Origin: Haladaptatus pallidirubidus
GTDB lineage: Archaea > Halobacteriota > Halobacteria > Halobacteriales > Haladaptataceae
NCBI RefSeq assembly: GCF_020700235.1
Contig: NZ_CP085301.1
Location: 3,038,001 to 3,102,000, forward strand
DNA length: 64,000 nucleotides
Reading direction: 5' to 3'
Part shown: positions 1 through 9,100 of the stretch, in pieces
How the letters are laid out: every line of letters begins with the position of its first letter
Position numbering within the stretch: the first letter of the stretch is position 1
Notes under the pieces: generated by a model
What the model was told of the DNA's origin: nothing
What the model saw: only the letters and a program-made list of their open reading frames with translations
The model's database searches: none
Position numbers and translations under genes: made by a program

Positions 1-79
1 TTACGCTCACGTACAGCGAGACGACCGCGATGCTCACGAAGTACTGCCAGTCCGCGCCGGGAATGAGTTGTGCGAGCAT
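1..79 (-). CDS. tupB: tungstate ABC transporter permease, N-terminal fragment cut by window edge
   Basis: The reverse strand opens with ATG at 79 and reads off the window edge, giving 26 residues that begin M-L-A-Q-L-I-P-G and run into a hydrophobic stretch (IAVVSLYVS), typical of the start of a TupB-like inner-membrane permease. It lies 40 nt downstream of the substrate-binding protein gene on the same strand, the usual gene order of TupABC importers. The assignment rests mainly on that neighbour; too little protein is visible to test it alone. The ATP-binding subunit would be expected beyond the left edge. Confidence 0.55.
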   Translation of the reverse strand, partial: MLAQLIPGADWQYFVSIAVVSLYVSV

Positions 80-119
80 GACGACTGAAATGGTGTAAGT
101 TCGCCTCCGTCCGAAGTTC

Positions 120-1148
120 TTAGTAGCTTGCCGGAACTCTCGTTTCGACCCACGAGAGATATTCCTTGTCCTCGCGCGAGAGGGATTGGGCCTGTTGTGC
201 GGAGTAGCCCTGCGGGACGTACTGGCCGAAGTTCGGTTGCTCCGACAGCGCGTTTGGGAAGAACAGTTGCGACCCGTTTGCAGTGTAGTTGTCGATGATA
301 GTCTGTGCTTTCGGACTGGTCAAATACCCCGCGTAGGCCATCGCGGCCCGGTAGTTGACGTTGTCGTGTTTCGCGGGGTTGACCGGAATCACGCCGTATG
401 GATTTTTCAGGATAACCGGACCGTCCTTGAGCGGGCCCTGTACGTGAATCGTGAGGTCGATGTCGCTTTTCATCGAGAGGAACGTTCCGCGGTCGGCGAG
501 CGTGTAGGCGTTCGACTGGCTCGACTGCGTGAGCGTATCGCCCATGCCCTTTCCGACCTCCCGATACCATTTGCCGCTTGGTTGCACACTTGCTTCCTTC
601 CAGATTGCGAGTTCCTTCTTGTTCGTTCCCGAATCGTCGCCGCGAGAGAGGAATGTCGCTTGCCGGTCGGCAATCGTCGAAAACGCCTCCGTCGCGCTCT
701 GCGTTCCGCCGATTCCGGCCGGGTCGTTTTGCGCCCCGACGATGACGAAATCGTTGAACATCACGTCCCGGCGATTGACGCCGTGGCCCGCCTGCAAGAA
801 CTTGTCCTCCGCCCCGCGTGCGTGGACGAGAATCACGTCCGCGTCCCCGTCCTCGGCGGTTCGGATGCTCGCGCCGGTTCCCTTAGAGAGCGTCTTGATG
901 GTGACGCCGAAGGTCTCCTCGAACGGCGGATGGAGTTCGTCCAGCAGCCCCGTATCGTATGTGCTGGTCGTCGTGGCGAGGACGAGTTCACCGTTGCCGA
1001 CACTTCCGTTTCCGGACGACCCTTGATTCTGGTGCTGACTCCCGTTTTGATTCCTGTCTTGGTTCCCGAACGACCCGGTACAGCCAGCGAGTCCGGAGAG
1101 GGTACCCACACCCACCGCATGGACGAACCTGCGTCGTTGTATCGACAT
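120..1148 (-). CDS. tupA: tungstate-type ABC transporter substrate-binding lipoprotein
   Basis: 342 residues. The N-terminus has a twin-arginine run (RRRF, residues 5-8) followed by a lipobox (LAGC, Cys23), so it is probably exported by Tat and lipid-anchored outside the membrane. After a Gln/Asn/Ser-rich linker the mature domain starts ELVLATTTSTYDTGLL; the TTTST element is characteristic of TupA-type tungstate binders as opposed to ModA or WtpA. It continues through the GTGAS and DVILVHA segments of a periplasmic-binding type II fold. First gene of a tupA-tupB operon. ATG at 1148 was chosen because it gives the Tat signal and lies 28 nt from a TATA-like box, i.e. leaderless. Confidence 0.85.
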   Translation of the reverse strand: MSIQRRRFVHAVGVGTLSGLAGCTGSFGNQDRNQNGSQHQNQGSSGNGSVGNGELVLATTTSTYDTGLLDELHPPFEETFGVTIKTLSKGTGASIRTAEDGDADVILVHARGAEDKFLQAGHGVNRRDVMFNDFVIVGAQNDPAGIGGTQSATEAFSTIADRQATFLSRGDDSGTNKKELAIWKEASVQPSGKWYREVGKGMGDTLTQSSQSNAYTLADRGTFLSMKSDIDLTIHVQGPLKDGPVILKNPYGVIPVNPAKHDNVNYRAAMAYAGYLTSPKAQTIIDNYTANGSQLFFPNALSEQPNFGQYVPQGYSAQQAQSLSREDKEYLSWVETRVPASY

Positions 1149-1172
1149 GGAAACAACGTTGTGTGAGTATTG

Positions 1173-1179
1173 TATAAGG
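1173..1179 (-). promoter_or_regulatory. TATA-like box of tupA
   Basis: On the reverse strand the sequence CCTTATA is centred about 28 nt upstream of the tupA ATG, the spacing expected for a haloarchaeal promoter driving a leaderless transcript. Confidence 0.5.
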
Positions 1180-1398
1180 ATTTCGCCATGGGCGTAACCG
1201 CTTCTGGTTACGAAGTCAAAACTGGAAAACCACGAAAAAGGGGGGACTATCGGCGTTCTTACTACAGAATCACCGGCGGCTTCTCGGCACCCAACGGGTT
1301 CAAATGTGGTTACGAAGCGTCATCCGATTTTGGAGAGCTTCCGTCGAATTCCCGGCGTTGGGTTCGAAATATAAAGAAAACTGGTACCGATTAGTAGA

Positions 1399-2091
1399 AT
1401 GACCGCCGCCCTACTGGGGGGAGGGAGTAGCTACTTGCTGCTTCCAGACGTATGGCATTTTATGGCACGCACTGCCAGTACGCCAGCCAAACTTACGGTC
1501 GGTGCCCTCGCCGCCCTCGGAATCGCGTGGGTCGGGTGGGGCGCGTACAGCAAAGGGACGACGGAACGACTTCCCTATACGACGGCACTGGCCCTTGACG
1601 GGGTCGAAATTCGTCGATATCCGGATACGGTCGTGGCTCGAACCACCGCCGCCGACGAGGAGGAAGCGTTTCGTAGATTGTTCGAGTACATCGACGGCGG
1701 GAACCAGTCGCGGGAGGGCATTCCGATGACCGCGCCGGTTACCACCGAACCAGAAAAAATCGCCATGACCGCTCCGGTCGCATCGGAACGGTCCGCGGAG
1801 GGCGTCCGGATGTCATTTTTCCTCCCCGGCGAGTACACCGCCGAGGGCGCACCGAAACCGGAAACCAAGGCGGTGACTATCGAACACCTCGGCGCGCGGA
1901 CGCTCGCGGTTCGGTCGTTTTCGTGGTACGCCACCGAAGGGCGGGTCGCACGGAATCAACGACGACTGTTCGATACCCTCTCCGCTCACGATTTGACGCC
2001 GACGGGCGACCCGTTTTTGCTCCGCTACGACGCACCGTGGACACCACCGTTCATGCGTAGGAACGAAGTTGCAATTGAATTAGCGGACTAA
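1399..2091 (+). CDS. SOUL-type heme-binding family protein
   Basis: Up to 230 residues. A hydrophobic segment near residues 32-48 probably anchors the N-terminus; the SOUL domain follows from TTERLPYTTALALDGVEIR to the end, with the repeated family signature IPMTAPV and IAMTAPV (residues about 111 and 124). SOUL proteins bind heme or related ligands; the physiological role in haloarchaea is unknown. Start is uncertain: ATG at 1399 is about 28 nt after an AATATAAAG box (leaderless), while ATG at 1462 gives a protein starting MARTASTPAK that better matches the family length. No obvious operon partner. Confidence 0.8.
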   Translation: MTAALLGGGSSYLLLPDVWHFMARTASTPAKLTVGALAALGIAWVGWGAYSKGTTERLPYTTALALDGVEIRRYPDTVVARTTAADEEEAFRRLFEYIDGGNQSREGIPMTAPVTTEPEKIAMTAPVASERSAEGVRMSFFLPGEYTAEGAPKPETKAVTIEHLGARTLAVRSFSWYATEGRVARNQRRLFDTLSAHDLTPTGDPFLLRYDAPWTPPFMRRNEVAIELAD

Positions 2092-2177
2092 TTTACCAGC
2101 GCATCATTCCTTTTTGAGCTTATCACAGCTTTACGGATACACTATACTCTTATCCGAGCCGTCGTGGACGCTTTGCT

Positions 2178-3380
2178 ATGCAGCGCGACTACGATTGTAT
2201 CGTCGTCGGCGGTGGCCCGGCCGGACTCCACTTTGCGCGAGAAATCGTTTCGGACTCGGAGTTTTCGGTCGCCGTTCTGGAGCGAAACGACGACCTCCGT
2301 GACAACGACAAATCCACTGGCGGGACGTTCCCGGAAGTTATCGACCGGTACGACATCTCCCACGAAGTCGTCATGGGTGAAAACGACACCATCACCTTCG
2401 AAGGGCCGACCGAGCGCAGCCGTCTCGACATCGGTGGCTACGTCCTCGATTTTCCCGCCTTGCTGGCATTTTTAGGATCCGACGCAAAATCCTGCGGGGC
2501 CGATGTCTACACCGGAACGACCGTCACAGAACCGATTATCGAAAACGGAGCGATGCGCGGAGTCCGGTACCGCGATTCCGACGGCGGCGGCGAACTCCGC
2601 GGCAAGATAACCGTCGATGCGTCGGGGCCGAGCGCGGTTATCTCGTCCGACTTGGGGCATTTCGACACGGAAACTGCCCGGCGCGGCATCGGCCTCGAAT
2701 ACGAAATCGAGGGGGAGTACGAAACGAACGACACGATGCTGTTCAAATTCGACCACACCATCGCGCCGGGCGGCTACGCGTGGACGTTTCCGGCGGGCAA
2801 AGACGCGTTCAAGGCGGGCGTCTGCTGGGTGGACGATTTCCACGCCGCGCGCGAAAACGGGAACTCGATTCACGACTACGTCGAGCGATGGGTGCGCGAC
2901 GATCCGCGCTGGAACGTCGGGGAAATCCGGGCGAAACACGCGGGCGAAGGCGTCTGGAACAACTCGATAAATCAGCGGGCAACCGACGGGTTCGTGGCCA
3001 TCGGGGACGCGGCGTCGAGTATCAATCCGCTGTTCGGCGAGGGTATCCGACCGGGACTGGCGTCGGCGGAGATGGCCGCTACCGTCGTCCGCACTGCGCT
3101 GGCGACGGACGACGTTTCCGAAGGACGGCTTCGCGAGTACGAACGCCGTTGGAACGAGAAGAGAGGGCAACGATGGCGACTGCAACGACTCCTGAGTGAC
3201 CTCCTCTACGATTTCAGCGAGAGCCAACAGGATTCGTTTGTGAAACGGGTCGGCCGCCTTTCGACGACGAAGGCGGAACGATTGCGGCGATACGACCTCG
3301 GTCTGTTCGAGTTGGTGAAACTGTACCCGTTTAGAGTGAAGGACGTGGCGAAAGCGCCCAAACTGGTTCGGCAGTTGTAG
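2178..3380 (+). CDS. geranylgeranyl reductase family FAD-dependent oxidoreductase
   Basis: 400 residues. An N-terminal dinucleotide-binding motif (VVGGGPAGLHFAREI, residues 9-23) and the second FAD-contact motif (GDAASSINPLFGEGI, about residue 275) place it in the geranylgeranyl reductase/PHBH-like family. Members saturate isoprenoid chains of archaeal lipids or menaquinone, but the family is broad and this copy lacks a lipid-gene neighbourhood, so the substrate is inferred only. ATG at 2178 is roughly 27 nt after CTCTTATCC, consistent with a leaderless start. Confidence 0.8.
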   Translation: MQRDYDCIVVGGGPAGLHFAREIVSDSEFSVAVLERNDDLRDNDKSTGGTFPEVIDRYDISHEVVMGENDTITFEGPTERSRLDIGGYVLDFPALLAFLGSDAKSCGADVYTGTTVTEPIIENGAMRGVRYRDSDGGGELRGKITVDASGPSAVISSDLGHFDTETARRGIGLEYEIEGEYETNDTMLFKFDHTIAPGGYAWTFPAGKDAFKAGVCWVDDFHAARENGNSIHDYVERWVRDDPRWNVGEIRAKHAGEGVWNNSINQRATDGFVAIGDAASSINPLFGEGIRPGLASAEMAATVVRTALATDDVSEGRLREYERRWNEKRGQRWRLQRLLSDLLYDFSESQQDSFVKRVGRLSTTKAERLRRYDLGLFELVKLYPFRVKDVAKAPKLVRQL

Positions 3381-3411
3381 GCGCGATTCCAATCCGTGAC
3401 GGATTTTCGAG

Positions 3412-3873
3412 CTACGACGCGTCGAGCGCCCGCTCGGTGAACCGTTCCCGAATTTCCGGTTCGGGAATCGGACACTCCGATTTTTTCCCAAACACCTGAT
3501 ACCGATGCGCTGCGACGAACTCATACAGTGGGTCGCGCAGTCGTTCGGGGAGGTAGATGAACGGATAAAACAGCGGCCACGGGCCATCTAATCGGCGACA
3601 AACTCGGAGAACCGCAGTGGAACGAGTGTAATAGTCGTCGCCCTCCACGAGGACGAACGAATCGAAATCGTCGGTCGGAAGGTCGAATCGGGAGAGGAGT
3701 TCCTGCCCGATTTCGGACTGGAGCGGCGCGAACCGGAACGTCCCCGATTCGTCGAATCGGATGGTGAACCGAACGACGGCGTTACAGAGGTTGCAGACGC
3801 CGTCGAAGAGGAGGACGGGGTTGTCGAGGTTGTCGGCGACTTCGGCGGGGGTGGGGTCGTCTGCCGTCGTCAT
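3412..3873 (-). CDS. DCC-family thiol-disulfide oxidoreductase (DUF393)
   Basis: 153 residues starting MTTADDPTPAEV. The family signature LLFDGVCNLCN lies near residue 20 and supplies a thioredoxin-like CxxC pair; FAPLQSEIGQELL is the second conserved block. Soluble, probably cytoplasmic. The precise redox partner is unknown for the family. An upstream in-frame extension to 4086 exists but would run through the perfect hairpin at 3946-3987, so the ATG at 3873 is preferred. Confidence 0.8.
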   Translation of the reverse strand: MTTADDPTPAEVADNLDNPVLLFDGVCNLCNAVVRFTIRFDESGTFRFAPLQSEIGQELLSRFDLPTDDFDSFVLVEGDDYYTRSTAVLRVCRRLDGPWPLFYPFIYLPERLRDPLYEFVAAHRYQVFGKKSECPIPEPEIRERFTERALDAS

Positions 3874-3945
3874 GTTCGAATATACGAACTCGTGCGGGAT
3901 AAGCACGAGGAGCGGAGAGAATAGTAGAGTGGGTAAACGAGTTCC

Positions 3946-3987
3946 GCGCTCGAAACCGGAAAACCAGTGTTTTCCGGTTTCGAGCGC
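3946..3987. terminator. perfect 18-bp hairpin between deaminase and DCC genes
   Basis: Arms 3946-3963 and 3970-3987 are perfectly complementary around a 6-nt loop (ccagtg). The hairpin lies 4 nt beyond the stop of the deaminase gene (reverse strand) and about 70 nt upstream of the DCC gene start. Placement suggests a 3'-end or processing structure for the deaminase mRNA, though a long U-tract is missing. Confidence 0.5.
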
Positions 3988-3991
3988 GCTT

Positions 3992-4456
3992 TTACCGAAA
4001 TTTCCGATGGAGCGCCAGACCGTCCTGTTTGAGGACGCCACTGACGACTTCGATGTCGCGTCCTTTTCGCTCGAAAATCTCGTCACACGGGACGCCCGGC
4101 ATGCCGCCGAATTCCTCGGCGGCGTGCTCGCCCGAGATGCTGTAGACGACCGCCCCGAGTCCGGCGATGGCGATGCCGCCCGCGCACATCGGACACGGTT
4201 CCGTGCTCGTGTACATCACCGTTTCTTTGCGAACGTCGGGAGACAGTTCCCGCTCTGCCCTGCGTGCCAGCGTGAGTTCCGGGTGGAGCGCGAGGTCGTC
4301 GTCGGTGTTCTCGCGGTTCGTTTCCTCCATCACGATTTCGTTTTCGTGGACGAGAATCGACCCGTAGTGGCCGTCCCCGCGCTCACCCGCTTCGCGGGCG
4401 AGCGCGAGCGTGCGCTGGACGTATTTCTCGTGGTCGAGGGAATCGAGGTTTGGCAT
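3992..4456 (-). CDS. zinc-dependent nucleoside/nucleobase deaminase family protein
   Basis: 154 residues starting MPNLDSLDHEKY (an in-frame ATG 12 nt upstream is an alternative). The cytidine deaminase-like zinc site is present: HPE (His and catalytic Glu, about residue 62) and PCPMC (about residue 86). The family includes guanine deaminases and tRNA adenosine deaminases; nothing here decides the substrate. Cytoplasmic. Monocistronic by spacing. Confidence 0.8.
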   Translation of the reverse strand: MPNLDSLDHEKYVQRTLALAREAGERGDGHYGSILVHENEIVMEETNRENTDDDLALHPELTLARRAERELSPDVRKETVMYTSTEPCPMCAGGIAIAGLGAVVYSISGEHAAEEFGGMPGVPCDEIFERKGRDIEVVSGVLKQDGLALHRKFR

Positions 4457-4638
4457 CGTCCGACGCATGGTTCGGAGGCGTGAGATAGATTGTGGTGGCG
4501 GCGTTCGCACTCGTCCGGTAATCGGCGGTACCGTTTTGCGATTTCGGCGACTACAGAGAATATGGCTCGTTTCCTCCGTCGCAGTCTCGATTCACTTTCT
4601 CGGTTCGACCCGTCCACAAACGACCAGCGAGGCCGCCG

Positions 4639-5994
4639 ATGGTAGATGTCGTTCTCTCCCTTTCCCGCCTCCTCCTCGCGTTCTTCTTAGTGTTCATGAA
4701 CGGCTTGTTCGTCGCCACGGAGTTCGCGTTCGTCAAGATACGCCGGACGCGGGTGAACGAACTGGTCGAGGCGGGCAAACCGGGCGCGAATCTGGTAAAA
4801 GAGGCCGTCGATAATCTGGACGATTATCTGGCGGTCTGTCAGCTGGGTATTACGCTCTCCTCGCTCGGCCTCGGGTGGATCGGCGAACCCGCGGTTGCGG
4901 CCCTCATCGAACCCGTTCTGGGGTCGTTCGTCCCCGAAGGGACGATTCACCTCGTCGCCTTCGCGCTCGGATTCGGCTTCATCACGTTTCTCCACGTCGT
5001 GTTCGGGGAACTCGCACCGAAGACGTTCGCCATTCAGGAAGCGGAGCGGATTTCGTTACTCGTCGCGCCGCCGATGAAACTGTTCTACTACCTCTTTCTG
5101 CCGGGCATCATCGTGTTCAACGGCACGGCGAACTTTTTCACGCGACTTGCGGGCGTTTCTCCGGCCTCCGAATCCGAGGAAGCGCACACGCCGGACGAAC
5201 TCATGATGGTGCTCGCCCAGTCAGAAGAACAGGGGCACATCGACCTCGACGAAGTGGAGATGATTGAGGGCGTCTTCGAACTCGGGGACACCATCGCCCG
5301 CGAAGTCATGGTTCCGCGCCCCGACACGGCAACCGTCCCGGCGGGGATACCCCTCGGCGAACTCCGGTCGGTCGCCGCCAAGGGTAACTTCACGCGTTAT
5401 CTGGTGTTGGACGAGGAGAGCGACGACCAACCCATCGGATTCGTCCACGTCAAGGACGTACTGCGGGCCATCGAGGACGAGGATGCCGTGGAACCGATCG
5501 CTCGTGACCTCGTCCGTAAAGCCATCTTCGTTCCGGAAGACAGGCGCATCGACGATATCTTGGCCGCGTTCCGGCAACGCGAGAGCCAGATGGCCGTCGT
5601 CATCGACGAATGGGGGGAGTTCGAAGGAATCGTCACCATCGAGGATATTCTGGAGGAAATCGTCGGCGAGATTCGGGACGAGTTCGACACCGGCGAGTTG
5701 GAACCGTCGATAACCGAACTCGGCGAGAACACATACGCCGTCGATGGACACGTCCCCATCCACGATGTCAACGAGGCGGTCGGTACCGACTTCGAGAGCG
5801 AGGATTTCGACACGATCGGCGGACTGGTGCTAAGCGAACTGGGCCGTGCGCCGGAAATCGACGACAGCGTGGAGTTGAACGACTACAGTCTCCGCGTCGA
5901 TACGGTCGAAAACAGGCGAATTTCACAGCTCACGATACAGATCGCGGAACATCGAAGACAGGAATCGTCCACCGACCAGCCAGACGGTCAATAG
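4639..5994 (+). CDS. CNNM/CorC (HlyC) family membrane transporter with CBS pair
   Basis: 451 residues. N-terminal DUF21/CNNM transmembrane domain (residues 1-180, with LLLAFFLVFMNGLFVATEFAFVKIR and the conserved LGITLSSLGLGWIGEPA), then a CBS-domain pair (about 205-330; VMVPRPD, VVIDEWGEFEGIVTIEDILEEIVGEI) and a C-terminal CorC_HlyC domain (345-435). Related proteins are implicated in Mg2+/Co2+ efflux or Na+-coupled Mg2+ transport. Full family length. A 27-codon ORF from 4562 ends by overlapping this start codon in another frame. Confidence 0.88.
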   Translation: MVDVVLSLSRLLLAFFLVFMNGLFVATEFAFVKIRRTRVNELVEAGKPGANLVKEAVDNLDDYLAVCQLGITLSSLGLGWIGEPAVAALIEPVLGSFVPEGTIHLVAFALGFGFITFLHVVFGELAPKTFAIQEAERISLLVAPPMKLFYYLFLPGIIVFNGTANFFTRLAGVSPASESEEAHTPDELMMVLAQSEEQGHIDLDEVEMIEGVFELGDTIAREVMVPRPDTATVPAGIPLGELRSVAAKGNFTRYLVLDEESDDQPIGFVHVKDVLRAIEDEDAVEPIARDLVRKAIFVPEDRRIDDILAAFRQRESQMAVVIDEWGEFEGIVTIEDILEEIVGEIRDEFDTGELEPSITELGENTYAVDGHVPIHDVNEAVGTDFESEDFDTIGGLVLSELGRAPEIDDSVELNDYSLRVDTVENRRISQLTIQIAEHRRQESSTDQPDGQ

Positions 5995-6162
5995 GTGGGA
6001 GCTCTCGCGGTGACGGGTTCCGGCTCGGCTGTGGCTACCGACCGGTCTTCAGTACCCCGTGTTCTCGTACTGTCGAAAAAATAAATTATCCCTCGGCGAA
6101 ACCGTCACCGAGCGTGTCGTCCTCGTCGTCGAGGTTCGTTCGGTACGCAGTCGGTGTCCGCG

Positions 6163-9100
6163 CTATGCGACCACCCCAAAGCCGCCGTTTTGGTTCGCCG
6201 TATCCGATAGCTCGCCGGGTTCGTGGCTCGATGCGGTCTGGTTTCCGGCCGCGAGCACCGTAACCGAACCGGAGCTGGTTTCTTGCAGGCTGGAAACTGC
6301 GTACTCGTATTCGCCGGGAGCAGCCGTTTCACCGACGGAATACGAGAATTCGACGGTCGTGCTCTCGCCACCGGCAAGCGTCACCTGTTGGGATCCCTGC
6401 GGGATGTACTGTCCCATCATCTCCTGTGCGCCGAGTGCGCGGAGTTCCTGGTCGGCGGTGTTCGAAGCGGACATGAAGAAGAGCCAAATCGTTTGCGTGG
6501 CCTCCTCGTCGCCCGTGTTGGTGAGCGTTGCGGTGACCGTAATCTCCTCGCCCTGTTCTGCCTCCGCAGGGCCGTTTACGTCCGACACCTGGAAGTAGGC
6601 GGGGTCGGGGTCGCTCTCGACGACGGAGATGTTTGCCGACCGCCGGTCGTCATCGGTCGCGACGCCGTGCTCGTACGTCCCCGTCTCGCTCGGCATCGTG
6701 GCCGCGAACTCGACGGTCGCGTTCGCACCGCTTTCGAGCGTCAGGTCGGACGCGTTCTCGACCGCGCCATCGAACAGATATTCGACGCTCTGTGTTCCGG
6801 AGACGTTACCGGTGTTCGTGATGGTCGCCGAAACCGTGACTTCTTCGCCGGAGTCGGCTTCGTCGGGTGCGTCGAGCCCCGTGACCTCGAAGTTCGCTTG
6901 CTCCGCGGAGCCGTCTTCGGCGACGGTGATGTTCGTCGAAACGACCTCGTCAGCGGAGACGCCGTGTTCGTAGTCGCCGACGTCTCTATCGGCGTTTATC
7001 TCGTAGGTGAATTCGACGGTCGTGCTCTCGCCGCCGTCGAGCGTCACCCGTTCGCTGAGTTCCGATTGCGATTCAAGCAACATCGAACTACCGAAATCGG
7101 TGCCCGGCGGGAAGTAAAACACCGTTCGGGTGTCCTTCTGCTCGCCGACGTTAGTGATCGTCGCGGAAACGGTGATTTCCTCACCCTGTTTCGCCTCGCT
7201 CGGTGCGGTGAGGTTCGAAACCTCGAAGAACGTTCCGAGCGTCAAGTTCTGCGTCGTCGTCTCGTTCGCCATCACGTCGACGAACGTGATGTCCGAGTCC
7301 TGGTAGCGGTCGTGCGTGGTACGGAGCGCGTAGGTACCGCGGTCGAGGTTTTCGATGCGGTAATAGCCGTTTTCGTCGGTCGTTACGTTGAACGCACCCT
7401 GGTCGGCATCGATGACGTTCGCCCCTTCGACCGGGACGCCCGCCGCGTTGGTGACGTGGCCTTCTATGACTCCGTCACGCGGTTCGACCGTGAAATCGAC
7501 GCCATTGACCGTCTCTCCGGGCGCGACTGTGACGATTTCGTCCGGGCGATAGTCGCCGGGAGTGCCAGCGACGTTCACGACGTACGTGCCCGCGGGAACG
7601 TCGAGCGAGTAGCTTCCGTTCTCGTCGGTCGTCGTCTCGTAGACGGCTCCGTCGTCGTCTTCGGCGGCGACGGTGACGTTAGCGACGCCGTTGCCCGTGT
7701 CCGACGCCGTAACCGTTCCGCTAATCGTTCCCGGCGTCGGGTCGAGTTCGAAGTTCTCCGTCGCGGTGTCGTTCACCGGAACGGAGACCCTGTCGGTCAG
7801 GTCGTCGTAGCCGTCGGCAGAGACCGTCGCGTTGTGCGTACCCGACGGCACGTTTTCGATACGATACTCGCCGTTCTCGTCGGTCACGGCGGTGTAATTT
7901 CCGCCGTCGACTTCGACGTCAACCGAGACGGTTGCGCCTTCGACAGGTTCGCCGGTGTCGTTGTTCGTGACGATTCCGTCGAGGTTCCCGCGGTCGATGG
8001 TGATGTCGAGCGGTGTCCGGTCTTGGTCGTCCTCGCTGCTAACGGTGTGGAGCCAGTCGATCGAGGCGTCCATCTCGTCGTCGAGCGTGTACGTGAACTC
8101 GACACTCTCGCTCTCACCGGGGGCCAGCGTGACGTTCGCGGACGTGTCGTCCTGAGCCTGCGTCGCGCCCGCAGAGCCGAAACCGCTGAGGTAAGCGACC
8201 GAGTTCGCGAGGAGCAGGTTACCTTCCTCGGTGAAATCCTCCTCGTCAGTGAAGTAGTCGCGTCCGAGGACGGTCAGCAACACTTCGTTGCTATCGTCGT
8301 TCACTGCCACCGAGGGGCCGCCGCTTCCCGAACCGTAGTCAGCGTCAGCGAGGACGGTGCCGCTGTAATCGTCGAACCAGCTTCCCCATCGGTTGCTTCC
8401 GGTGTACATCTCGACGGAGTCCCCGGCTTCACCGACACCGTCGAAAATCGGGTGATTTTCCCGGATGTCGATGGTCGTCGGGGACGACGAACTGCTGCTG
8501 GCGTCGCGCTCGACCGGGTCGCCGCGAACGTTGTTCAGTCGGAGCACGCCGTCGGCGTACTCTTCTTCTGACGCACCCTGATAGGCGTCGAGGTAGACGG
8601 CACTCTGACTGTCGTCTAGTTCGGCGAGGAAGTCCGACGCGACCGTGTCGCTACCGAACCGCTGGACGACGAACGTGTCGTACTCGTCCATTACGTCGGA
8701 TAGTTCGTCGGCCGTCACCGTTTCGACGTTGTAGATGTCGGTGTTGAGGTCGTCCTTAAGCGCGTCGGCGATGTCCGCGCTGTGGCTTCCGTCCGCAACT
8801 TCAACGACGGCGACGTCCACGTCGCGCGGCATCACGTCGTATTCGACGGTCTGCTCGTCGGTCGCCTCGCCCGTGTTGGTAACGTCGGCGGTGACGTTGA
8901 TGGTATCGCCGACGTTCGCTTCCTCGGGAGCGTCGGTGATGGTCACGTCGAAGAACGCTTCGAGAACCGTGACGTTCGCGGTTTCCGAATCGTCTTCGGT
9001 GAAGACACCGTGTTCGTACGTGCCGTTGTCGATGCCGCTCGTATCCACGTCGAACTCCACCGCAGTGGATTCGCCAGCATCGAGCGTCACGTTCTTCGTC

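Noticed and set aside
186..1166. A 326-codon forward frame opposite tupA
   Set aside because: Antisense shadow; tupA has signal, lipobox and family motifs.
1170..1394. A 74-codon forward ORF in the tupA-SOUL gap
   Set aside because: No coding bias or motif; overlaps the tupA promoter.
6223..8571. A 782-codon forward open frame antisense to the protease
   Set aside because: It mirrors the reverse gene in a G/C-biased genome. It lacks family motifs and the reverse frame has clear domains.
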